A stretch of 64,000 nucleotides of DNA from Castellaniella hirudinis_A (GTDB lineage Bacteria > Pseudomonadota > Gammaproteobacteria > Burkholderiales > Burkholderiaceae_B), in assembly GCF_047468865.1 (NCBI RefSeq), contig NZ_JBLGTV010000007.1:62001-126000 (forward strand), in the 5' to 3' direction. The notes below the pieces were generated by a model. The model saw only the letters and a list, made by a program, of their open reading frames with translations. It did no database searches and was not told the DNA's origin. This document shows positions 51,929 to 59,780 of this stretch, in pieces. The position numbers and the translations under genes are program-made. Numbering within the stretch: position 1 is the stretch's first letter; every line of letters begins with the position of its first letter.

Positions 51929-53406
51929 TTAACACCCTTTGAACACATCCTCCAAGACCTGGGCATCCAGAATATTCAATGACCAGACTTCCAACTGGGC
52001 GTTGGTGGCCGAACGGACTTTTTCATGGATGTCAGCGGCTTGTTCGCCAAAGCGGCGTTCGATCTGGCGCAGTAACAGATTGGCCTGGCCTTGCTCGATG
52101 CCCTGCTCAATCCCCATCTTCAGCCCCTGCTGGGTATACACCCGCTCGGCAATCGTCACGTAGCTCATTTCATGCTCCTGTTCCAGCTGCCGGGCAGCCT
52201 GCAAGTAATCAGTTTCCAGATCGGTGGGCAGGCGCACCACCCATTCCACCAGGCGCACCAGTTGACCAATTCGATCCCGGTCGTAGCCATAGCCGTACAA
52301 GCGTCGCACCAAATCGACCAAAGGCCGCAACCGCGTGGCCTTGTCCGGGTGGCGGGACGCCTGGATCGATTCCGATCGTAGCCATAGCCGTACAAGCGTC
52401 GCACCAAATCGATCAAGGGCCGCAACCGCGTGGCCTTGTCCGGGTGGCAGGACGCCTGGATTTGCGCCATCACAAACACCGCGAACGGGTTGTGCGGGGC
52501 CAGGGCGTCCAAGTCGTCCAGCCGATTGGCCCATTGCCTTAATTCTACAACCGGAAAGACGAATTCGGTCTTTTGCGACAGGTACTTATCCCGGTGGGCC
52601 AGCTGCGTGACCGGCGCCTGCCCAGCGCCGGGCTGGTCGATCAGTATGCCCAGACTGTAGATGGGCGGCGGAGCTGCCAGACCCTGCCGGCGCATTTCAC
52701 GGATCTGCAGCAGCGTGTGGTACTGGAAGACGCGCCAGGAAAACGCCCGAAAATCCGCCTCGGTGGCCAGCCGTCCCTGGACTTCCAGATGCACCTGCAA
52801 GTACGCGGGATGCCCGGACAATAGCCGTACCTTGACCAGCTTGTCCACCATTTTGCGGCCCTTGGATGGAACCGCCGCATGTCGGATAGCCTGCAATTCC
52901 TTGTCCAGAAACTCAATCGGGGCGCACCAATCGACCAGCGCGTATAAGTCCGGGGCCAGCAGCTGGATGGCCTGCGGGAAGAACAATTCCAGCGCCTCTT
53001 TCCAGGGACTGTCGTAGTCGTTGCGGGCCTGGGCGTCTGGCTCCGGCGAGTCGGGGGGTGTGGCGTGATCAACCGAGGCGGGGTCATGCTGCCGCAGCGG
53101 CGATGATGACAAAGACGATGGTGATGGCGACGGCGGTGGTGATGGCGACAACGATGCCGACAACGATGCCGACGACGATGCCGACGACGATGCCGACGAC
53201 GACGGCAATGGTGATGGTGATGGCGGCACCGATGGCGACACCGATGACGACGCCAACGCCGGTGCCGATAGCAATGGCGAGGTCGATGACAGCGACGACG
53301 AAGACGACGAGCCAGACGGCGGCTGGGCCGAACGCGGACGGCGGGAAGACATGGCGGGCATCCAAAACAGGGTGCAGCCATTGTGGGTGCCGGCCCGGAA
53401 AACCAC
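51929..53406 (-). pseudogene. Second Rpn-family nuclease gene, frameshifted by a 95-bp duplication
   Basis: This copy is closely similar to the gene at 17635-18945 over its whole length, including DSPWKEALELFFPQAIQLL, IEFLDKELQAIRH and VHLEVQGR, and it also has a Ser/Pro-rich N-terminus from a microsatellite. A tandem duplication at 52281-52470 repeats the coding for QASRHPDKATRLRP...RRLYGYGYDR with a 95-bp offset, which is not a multiple of 3. The reading frame therefore splits in two, and the C-terminal third (51929-52460) is in another frame. The N-terminal fragment may still make a truncated nuclease. Confidence 0.85.
52281..52461. repeat. Imperfect tandem duplication (95-bp offset) in the Rpn pseudogene
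   Basis: Bases 52281-52366 and 52376-52461 match except at a few positions (for example GACCAAAGG against GATCAAGGG, and GCGGGAC against GCAGGAC). The copies are not identical, which fits recombination between two paralogues better than simple slippage. CGATTCCGA lies at the junction. Confidence 0.85.
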
Positions 53407-53470
53407 TATCCCGGAAAAATCCTGACAGCTAAAAATGTCATGGATTGTCGTGCTGGTATGCGTGTTACGA

Positions 53471-53530
53471 CCTTCCCCTTGAGCGAATGGCTTACTCCTT
53501 GACCGAATGACCCTCCCCCTGAACGAATGA
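53471..53530. repeat. Three tandem 20-bp repeats
   Basis: The units CCTTCCCCTTGAGCGAATGG, CTTACTCCTTGACCGAATGA and CCCTCCCCCTGAACGAATGA follow with an exact 20-bp period and share CYCCYTGANCGAATG. They lie just upstream of the conserved block of the second Rpn gene. They look like iterons or protein-binding sites such as those at the ends of some insertion sequences. Confidence 0.75.
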
Positions 53531-53572
53531 CATCCAGGCAAGAATCAAAATCTGTTAAAGCCGGAGTATTGC

Positions 53573-53606
53573 CCCGGTTGAGTCTTGTTATTAAGATTCA
53601 ACCCGG
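53573..53606. other. Strong hairpin upstream of the second Rpn gene
   Basis: CCCGGTTGAGTCTT and AAGATTCAACCCGG pair over 14 bp with one mismatch and one G-T, around GTTATT. It lies between the 20-bp repeats and tail 4. There is no T-run, so it is not a clear terminator. Confidence 0.55.
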
Positions 53607-53636
53607 CCGCGCATTAGGCAATCGCGGTGACGCACC

Positions 53637-53690
53637 TTACTCCTTGAACACGTCATCCACCTGGGCATCGACAAAATCTGGCGCTTTCAG
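53637..53690 (-). pseudogene. Remnant of an Rpn-family gene 3' end (tail 4)
   Basis: The minus strand encodes LKAPDFVDAQVDDVFKE and a stop, aligning with the C-terminus of the Rpn proteins (LDAQVLDDVFKD). It directly follows tail 5 in a tandem array and overlaps it by 4 bp. Confidence 0.55.
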
Positions 53691-53764
53691 TCCTTGACCG
53701 CGCCACCCAAGGCCTGGGCATCCAGGATATTTAGCAATCAGACGTTCAATTCCGCTGCCTGTGC
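53687..53764 (-). pseudogene. Remnant of an Rpn-family gene 3' end (tail 5)
   Basis: The minus strand reads AQAAELNV, an in-frame stop, then LLNILDAQALGGAVKD and a stop. The first stop replaces the conserved Trp codon. It is an older, inactive copy of the Rpn 3' end, upstream of tail 4. Confidence 0.55.
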
Positions 53765-53922
53765 CGTGCGGATGCGTTGACCATGAACGGCGCGCCGATT
53801 CCCTTTGTGCTTTTTCCCATAAAATAGCGCCCATGCGCTGCTCTGTACCCACCAAACCCAAGAAGGAATGCCGTCCGTGTCAGTCGTCATCGCCGTTGTC
53901 ATCCCTTGCTGTCGCGTGACGC

Positions 53923-54978
53923 ATGCGGGGTAGTGCATTGGATGCGCCGCGTTCGCGGGCGGGTTCCGGCATGCCGGGGGTCATTGATCTGCAGCAGGCC
54001 CGCCTGGGCGGCTTGCAAAGCCTGCGGGCCATTGCCGCCTTTGGCGTCGTGTTGCAGCATGCGATTTATTATGCCTGCCAGGCGCTGGGCCTGGATTATA
54101 TGCAATACCTGCGGATTGGCTTCGGCGGGATGGGCGTCAATCTGTTTTTCACGATTTCCGGGCTGGTCATGGCCGGCTGCCTTTACCAGGGAAACCAGTT
54201 TTTCTGGAACCGGCTTCAGCGCATTTACCCCGGTTATTGGCTGACGATCGCGGTATCGGCTGTGCTGCTGGCCAATCCCGTTCATCAATGGTCGTTCAGC
54301 TGGCCCAGTTTTTTTCTGGCCCCTGCCGATCTCAATAACAGCTATCGTATCCCGTATTGGACGCTGGCCTACGAACTGGGGTTTTATTTCCTGGTGGCCT
54401 GCGTGATCGCCCTGCGCTGTTCGGTGCGGACGATGACCCGGTTGTGTGTCACATGGCTGCTGTTGATCGTGGTGGTGTCGCGGTATACCGAGGTGTCCGT
54501 CGTGGCGCCCGGGCTGTGGCTCTGGCTGTCGCCCTATAATATCTTCTTTATTGCTGGCTTCTTGCTGGGCCTGCACTATCAGGCGGTTCGCAGCCTGCCT
54601 TCGGTGCCCTTGGCGCTGGCCGCGGTCGTGCTGTGCGCCTTGGGCGAGATCCTTTATACGATTTCATCCGCAGGGGCATGGATGCTGTATGCCATGGGGC
54701 TTTGCGCGGTTTTGCTGCTGGGGGTGCGCCATTTGCACGTGCCCTGGCTGGAGCGCGTGGGGGATGCCTCTTATGGCATTTACCTGGTGCATGCCCCGAT
54801 CATTGTCTTGTTCATTGATGCGGCGCAAGGCTGGCTGCCCGGGTTTTATGCGCTGATGCTGGCGTCCCTGGTGTTCTCGATGCTGGCCGCCACCGCCTAT
54901 GGTCTGGGGGAATTCAAGTTATACAGCCTTCTCAAGAAAAAGACCCGATCCCTGGCGGCCCTTCGCGGCCGTGAGTAA
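53923..54978 (+). CDS. Acyltransferase family 3 membrane protein (OafA-like)
   Basis: This 351-residue protein has about ten transmembrane helices and starts its conserved part at LGGLQSLRAIAAFGVVLQHA, where the catalytic His is typical of acyltransferase-3 proteins. FFTISGLVMAG and WLERVGDASYGIYLVHAPII are family blocks. Such enzymes O-acetylate surface polysaccharides. The start is uncertain: ATG 53923 and 53971 both lack a clear RBS. A second, unrelated-sequence acyltransferase follows 46 bp downstream. Confidence 0.87.
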   Translation: MRGSALDAPRSRAGSGMPGVIDLQQARLGGLQSLRAIAAFGVVLQHAIYYACQALGLDYMQYLRIGFGGMGVNLFFTISGLVMAGCLYQGNQFFWNRLQRIYPGYWLTIAVSAVLLANPVHQWSFSWPSFFLAPADLNNSYRIPYWTLAYELGFYFLVACVIALRCSVRTMTRLCVTWLLLIVVVSRYTEVSVVAPGLWLWLSPYNIFFIAGFLLGLHYQAVRSLPSVPLALAAVVLCALGEILYTISSAGAWMLYAMGLCAVLLLGVRHLHVPWLERVGDASYGIYLVHAPIIVLFIDAAQGWLPGFYALMLASLVFSMLAATAYGLGEFKLYSLLKKKTRSLAALRGRE

Positions 54979-55024
54979 GTAGCGAATCAAGCCGCCGTAT
55001 AGCTAATACAAGCCACCGTAGAAA

Positions 55025-56128
55025 ATGAAAAGTCTGAATACAAGCTATCTGCCCCGCCTGGATCATCTCAGGTTTTACGCCGCCGCCCTGGTTCTGGTCT
55101 ATCACTATTTTCATCATTTTGTCGGCAATGTGGTGTTTTCCAACCCGGTCGCCAGCCTGGTCAATGAAGGGCATGTGGGGATTGGCCTGTTCATGGTACT
55201 CAGCGGCTTTATATTTTCCGTGATTGCCCAGCACAAGACCGTCCGCTATGGCTGGTTTGTCTATAACCGATTCATTCGGATTTATCCGCTATATATATTC
55301 GCTGTTTTCCTGGCGGTGACCTTGATGGTCTACAACCAGGGGCAAAACCGCAGCGTGTTCGACATCATTGCCTGGCTGCTGGCGTTCAGGCCCGAAACCA
55401 TCGCCCAGTTGTCCTATTTTTCCCATCTCTGGACGATCCCGGTCGAGTTTTCTTTTTACCTGCTGTTCCCTTTTTTGCATGCGTTTTTCCAGCGCTGGGG
55501 GGTCAAGTATTTCGTCGGCCTGTCGCTGCTGCTGCTGATCGTCCGTTCCGGGGTTTATCTGGAATTCGGTTCCGTGCGTTTCCTGGCATACGAAACATTG
55601 TTTGGCCGCCTGGATCAGTTCCTGATCGGCTACGTTTGCGGCTGGCTGTACAGCGCCGGGGGCGGCCGGCGCTGGTTTTCAAACGCGCTGGCGCTGCCCG
55701 TGTCCCTGGGCGTGCTGTTGTTTGCCGTCCGCTGGCTCAATCACCATGGGGGGTCGCCCAATATGGATGCCGCCTGGTGGATTGTCTGGCCTTTGGTCGA
55801 GGGCCTGGCCTGGGCGCTGTTGGTGCTGTCTTATATGTATTTTCGTTTTCGCCTGCCGGCGGCGCCGGGAAGGTGGCTGGCCAAGCTGGGGGAATTCAGC
55901 TTTTCCATCTATGTGGTGCATATGTTTGTCGTGATCGTCGTGGCCAAGCACATCCCGCTGATTCCCCTGCTGGGCGACGAAGCCGCCAATGTGGTGCTCA
56001 ATGCTCTGCTGGTCGCCTTGCCCGCCACGCTGCTGGTGTCCAGCCTGACGTATTACCTGATAGAAAAGCCGTTTTTGCAGTATCGGCGCGTCTATGTGCG
56101 CGACCTGCCGCCGCCTGGTCAATCGTAA
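55025..56128 (+). CDS. Acyltransferase family 3 membrane protein
   Basis: This 367-residue protein has the acyltransferase-3 pattern: LDHLRFYAAALVLVYHYFHH with the family His, GHVGIGLFMVLSGFIFS, FIRIYPLYIFAVFLA, and WLAKLGEFSFSIYVVHMFVV near the end. It is likely to acetylate a surface glycan. Together with the preceding acyltransferase, it stands next to the polysaccharide export set. The two are probably co-transcribed. Confidence 0.9.
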   Translation: MKSLNTSYLPRLDHLRFYAAALVLVYHYFHHFVGNVVFSNPVASLVNEGHVGIGLFMVLSGFIFSVIAQHKTVRYGWFVYNRFIRIYPLYIFAVFLAVTLMVYNQGQNRSVFDIIAWLLAFRPETIAQLSYFSHLWTIPVEFSFYLLFPFLHAFFQRWGVKYFVGLSLLLLIVRSGVYLEFGSVRFLAYETLFGRLDQFLIGYVCGWLYSAGGGRRWFSNALALPVSLGVLLFAVRWLNHHGGSPNMDAAWWIVWPLVEGLAWALLVLSYMYFRFRLPAAPGRWLAKLGEFSFSIYVVHMFVVIVVAKHIPLIPLLGDEAANVVLNALLVALPATLLVSSLTYYLIEKPFLQYRRVYVRDLPPPGQS

Positions 56129-56173
56129 GCGCGTAGATCCCCAGGCCACAGCCGTGTCCGAGCCAAAGCCACT

Positions 56174-56388
56174 CGAGTTCGACAGTTGCGCTTACAACTT
56201 ATTGATTGATAAGGAGCCAGCTTAAAAACACCCCACTACAAATTGATTTTTTTCCATCTCACGCTATCTTCTACGAAGATGATGTCACTATGACCCATAT
56301 TTATAATCCGGTCAGCATATTTAAGCGGCTGTAGTGGCACGTAAATTTTCATTTAAATCAATGGATTAAATCCATACTGTCGAACTCG
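56174..56388. repeat. 215-bp AT-rich segment bounded by 13-bp inverted repeats
   Basis: CGAGTTCGACAGT (56174-56186) and ACTGTCGAACTCG (56376-56388) are perfect inverted copies around an AT-rich, non-coding interior. The GC content differs sharply from the flanks. It could be a MITE-like element or a regulatory region between the convergent acyltransferase and methyltransferase genes. No open reading frame is seen inside. Confidence 0.5.
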
Positions 56389-56423
56389 GGAAGCCACGCC
56401 CGAACCAAAGCCGCCCCGGGCTA

Positions 56424-57338
56424 CTACCCTCGCCCGCGGCGCAGAAAAGCCGTCCAGCGCCAGGATCTCGACCGCTGCATGGCGTCCAGTCGCTCCGCCA
56501 ATTGGTCGCGTTCTGTGGCGGCGGTTTGCAGGGCCTCGCGCAGCGCATTCAATTGGCCGTTCAAGGCGTCGATTTCCGCAAAGGGGATCTGCCCCCAGGT
56601 GCGCAGCCAGGCGGCTTGTGCCGCTGTCGGCGGCTCGGGCCGGGGGTCGGCGACAGCGTCGGACGGGGTCGCCCGCATGATGATCTGGTACGCCCGGCCC
56701 GCGGGGTTGCCGGCCAGGTGCTGGCGCAGGGGCGGGGGCAGGGCATCCCAATAGGCGGCGAATTCCGGGTGGTGCGGCCCGGTGTCCGCGGTGCTGGCCT
56801 GGGTGACGGCAAACCCGGCCTGCAGCAGCATCTGGCGCAGGCTGTCGCGGGTGAAAAAATGCACGTGGGTGCGATCCAGCAGGCCCGTGTCGCGGTACGG
56901 GAAGGCATCGCACAGCAATGCCGCCAGTACCCCGCTGTGGGCGATGTTGGGCACCGAGACAATCAGGTGCCCCCGGGGGGACAGCAGCCGGCGCAGCTGC
57001 CGCAGGCAGGCCAGGGGGTCGTGCAGGTGTTCCAGCACATCGGCGGCCAGGATGGCGTCGAACGCGGCATCCGCCAGGCCGGCGGCCCAGTCGGGGGATT
57101 CCAGATCCGCAACGCGGGCGTCGATGCCCTGGGCGCGGGCGGCCTCGGCTGCGGCGGGGTCGGCTTCCAGGCCGATCAGCTGGCACTGATAATGCCGGGT
57201 CAGCACCACCGACATCGCCCCGGCGGCGCAGCCCAGTTCCAGTACCCGTTTTTCACTACCCACCAGCCGGCAAATCTGCGCAGGGGTGCTGTCGTCATCG
57301 GGGTCGAATTGATAGTCGTAACGTGATGCGCTGGACAT
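56424..57338 (-). CDS. Class I SAM-dependent methyltransferase of the polysaccharide export cluster
   Basis: This 304-residue protein has a clear SAM site (RVLELGCAAGAMSVVLTRHY) and motifs LAADVLEHLHDPLACLRQL and GHLIVSVPNIAH. A C-terminal coiled coil (INALNGQLNALREALQT region, residues about 255-290) ends in a basic tail. It follows wzt by 42 bp on the same strand. In ABC-type O-antigen systems, a terminal methyl group often caps the chain and is recognised by Wzt, which suggests this role. Confidence 0.85.
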   Translation of the reverse strand: MSSASRYDYQFDPDDDSTPAQICRLVGSEKRVLELGCAAGAMSVVLTRHYQCQLIGLEADPAAAEAARAQGIDARVADLESPDWAAGLADAAFDAILAADVLEHLHDPLACLRQLRRLLSPRGHLIVSVPNIAHSGVLAALLCDAFPYRDTGLLDRTHVHFFTRDSLRQMLLQAGFAVTQASTADTGPHHPEFAAYWDALPPPLRQHLAGNPAGRAYQIIMRATPSDAVADPRPEPPTAAQAAWLRTWGQIPFAEIDALNGQLNALREALQTAATERDQLAERLDAMQRSRSWRWTAFLRRGRG

Positions 57339-57380
57339 GGCTCGGGCCTTTGCGGCGGATTCAAATAGGGTGGGGATGAC

Positions 57381-58769
57381 TTAAACCCCGGTGTCCGGTT
57401 CGGGCGGGGCGGTTTTCAGTTCGATCCCCAGCATGGGGATGCCCACCAACCCAGCCGATACCGCGCTGCATTGCGAACGAAACAGCAGCGCGTCGTGAAT
57501 CCAGTGATGTTGGACGTGGTCTTCCTGGGTGCCGTCGGCCACGGCCACGGCGATTGAATAATCGCCCACCGGCAGCAGCGGCATGGGAAACCGGAAATGC
57601 GCGACCAACTGCTGGCTGACCGTGGCCGCGACGGGATTGTCGGCGGTGCTCAGGTAGGTGTTGTCGCCAAATAGGGTCTGCCCCAGGCGGTCTTTGACGT
57701 AAAAACCCACAATGGGGCGATCCAGCGGCTGATGGATGGCGATATGGATGGTCAGCACGGCGACTTCGCCGCCCACCACCCAGGCCAGGCGTTCGCCGTC
57801 CGGGTTGGTCAGGAAAACATCCGTCACCTGCGCCCCGCCCTGGCCGAAGCCGGCCTGCCCGGGGTCGAAGCGAAAGACTTCCAGGTCGTTGCGCAAATTG
57901 CTGGCATTGAGATACGGCAGGCGGGCGTCGCGCCATTGTTGGGGCTGGGCGGTTTCCGTCTGCCTGCCGCGCACCGCCTGCCGCTGGTTCTGGCTGCCGA
58001 ACAGCCAGGCCAGATAGGATTCGCAGACATCCTTGGCGCTGCCTTGCTGCTTGATCTGCCCGTCGGCCAGCCAGATGGCCCGCTGGCACAGGTTGGTGAC
58101 GGCGCTGCTGTCGTGGCTGACAAACAGAATCGTGCCGGTTTCGCGGAATTTCCGCAGGAACCGCATGCATTTCTGGGTAAACAGCGCATCGCCCACCGCC
58201 AGGGCCTCGTCGATCACCAGGATATCGGCATTGACATGGGCGATCACGGCAAACGCCAGGCGCACGTACATGCCCGATGAATAGGTTTTGACCGGCTGAT
58301 CCACAAAATCGCCGATGTCCGCGAACGCGAAAATGTCGTCCAGGCGTTCATCCACCTGGCGGGGGCTCAGGCCCAGGATGGACGCATTGAGATAGACGTT
58401 TTCACGCCCGGTGAATTCGGGGTTGAAGCCCGCGCCGAGTTCCAGCAGCGCGGCGATGCGGCCTTGCACCGCGACCTCGCCCTGGGTGGGCGTCAGGGTG
58501 CCGCAGATCATTTGCAACAGGGTGGATTTGCCCGACCCGTTGCGCCCGATGATGCCGATGGTTTCGCCGCGCCGCACCTGGAAGCTGATGTCGTCCAGGG
58601 CGTGGAATTCACGAAACAGCGGGCGGCGGCTGAAGTGCTGCAGCAGGCGATCCTGCGGGCGCTTGTACAGGCGGAACGTCTTGCCCACCCCGCGCACGTC
58701 GATGGCGATTTCGGCGGCTTCGGGGGGTGTGGGCGTGGCCGGCCGGCTAAGATCAGAGCACATCGGCAA
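57381..58769 (-). CDS. wzt: ABC transporter ATP-binding protein for polysaccharide export (Wzt)
   Basis: Wzt (462 residues) has an ATPase domain with Walker A (GIIGRNGSGKSTLLQM), the signature YSSGMYVRLAF and Walker B (ADILVIDEALAVGD). The C-terminal 180 residues form the extra beta-sandwich that binds the modified end of an O-antigen chain (GERLAWVVGGEVAVLTIHI). The start is at 58769 or 58763; both overlap the end of wzm by 17 or 11 bp. It energises export of a completed lipid-linked polysaccharide. Confidence 0.93.
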   Translation of the reverse strand: MPMCSDLSRPATPTPPEAAEIAIDVRGVGKTFRLYKRPQDRLLQHFSRRPLFREFHALDDISFQVRRGETIGIIGRNGSGKSTLLQMICGTLTPTQGEVAVQGRIAALLELGAGFNPEFTGRENVYLNASILGLSPRQVDERLDDIFAFADIGDFVDQPVKTYSSGMYVRLAFAVIAHVNADILVIDEALAVGDALFTQKCMRFLRKFRETGTILFVSHDSSAVTNLCQRAIWLADGQIKQQGSAKDVCESYLAWLFGSQNQRQAVRGRQTETAQPQQWRDARLPYLNASNLRNDLEVFRFDPGQAGFGQGGAQVTDVFLTNPDGERLAWVVGGEVAVLTIHIAIHQPLDRPIVGFYVKDRLGQTLFGDNTYLSTADNPVAATVSQQLVAHFRFPMPLLPVGDYSIAVAVADGTQEDHVQHHWIHDALLFRSQCSAVSAGLVGIPMLGIELKTAPPEPDTGV

Positions 58770-59562
58770 AGCCTTTTTTCAGTTTATGGAAGGCCGCCAG
58801 CCCCGCCCAGGCCACCCCGCAGGCCACCAGCAGGTACAGCCCCAGGGCGGTGAAATTCGGCGCCTGGCCATGCAGGATGACGGCGCGGGCCTGCTCGATG
58901 ATGACCGTCAGCGGGTTGAGCTGAAAGAAAATATGAAACCGCGCAGGCAGGTTGGAAATCGGGTAGAACACCGGCGACAAAAACATCAGCACCATGCTGA
59001 CCAGCCCCATCAACTGGGCGATGTCGCGCAGATACACCCCCAGCGCGGCCAGCAGCCAACTGATGCCCGCCAGCATCACCAGATAGGGCAAGAGCACCAC
59101 GGGCAGCCACAGGGCCGTCCAATACAGGTGGTGTTCCAGTGTGGCGAAGAACACCAGCAGGACAATCACGCTGATGGCCGCGTGAAACAGCGCCGAAATC
59201 AGGTTGACCACCGGCAGGGTATCCAGCGGAAACAGCACGCGCTTGACGTAGCTGACATTGGAGACCACCAATACCGGGGCGCGGTTGAAGCATTCGGCCG
59301 CCAGCCCGTGGATGATCAGGCCCACGAAAAGCTGCAGGGCATAGTCCAGCGGCGAGGTCGAATCCGCCGACCAGCGGGCCTTGAAGATGCCGCTGAACAC
59401 AATGGTATAAACCGCCAGCATCAGGATGGGGGTGAACAGCGACCAGGCCAGGCCGCCGGCCGACCCGCGATAGCGCCCGAGGATGTCGCGCCAAGCCATG
59501 CGGGCGATCAGTTGCCGGTGTCGCCACAGGGCGGGAAACTGGGTGGTCAGGGTGGAGTTCAA
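58753..59562 (-). CDS. wzm: ABC transporter permease for polysaccharide export (Wzm)
   Basis: Wzm (269 residues) is the channel-forming half, with six helices and the ABC-2 polysaccharide pattern (LIARMAWRDILGRYRGSAGG near the N-terminus, LFVGLIIHGLAAECFNRAP, and SPVFYPISNLPARF). It is the first gene of the wzm-wzt-methyltransferase run. It is divergent from the RgpF-like gene; the shared 218-bp upstream region holds the promoters. Confidence 0.93.
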   Translation of the reverse strand: MNSTLTTQFPALWRHRQLIARMAWRDILGRYRGSAGGLAWSLFTPILMLAVYTIVFSGIFKARWSADSTSPLDYALQLFVGLIIHGLAAECFNRAPVLVVSNVSYVKRVLFPLDTLPVVNLISALFHAAISVIVLLVFFATLEHHLYWTALWLPVVLLPYLVMLAGISWLLAALGVYLRDIAQLMGLVSMVLMFLSPVFYPISNLPARFHIFFQLNPLTVIIEQARAVILHGQAPNFTALGLYLLVACGVAWAGLAAFHKLKKGFADVL

Positions 59563-59780
59563 GACAGGAAGAATCGTGAGGACAGGTAGAATCGAAGTTT
59601 ACCAGTTGACGCGGAAATCCTTGGCCGCCCGGCGCGCTCGCGGGTGTCGCGTCCGCTGGCTTCATCGAGAAAAAACGCCGCCCCGCCGGGGATGGGCGCA
59701 CTGGGAAGCAGCAGACGCTTTGCCTGCTGGTTTCGCCCCGCCGTGGGTGTGCATTGGAAACAATAATCGGGATAATCGAG

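Noticed and set aside
56129..56350. Promoter for the Wzt cluster
   Set aside because: The cluster is transcribed toward this region from the right, so the region is at its 3' end.
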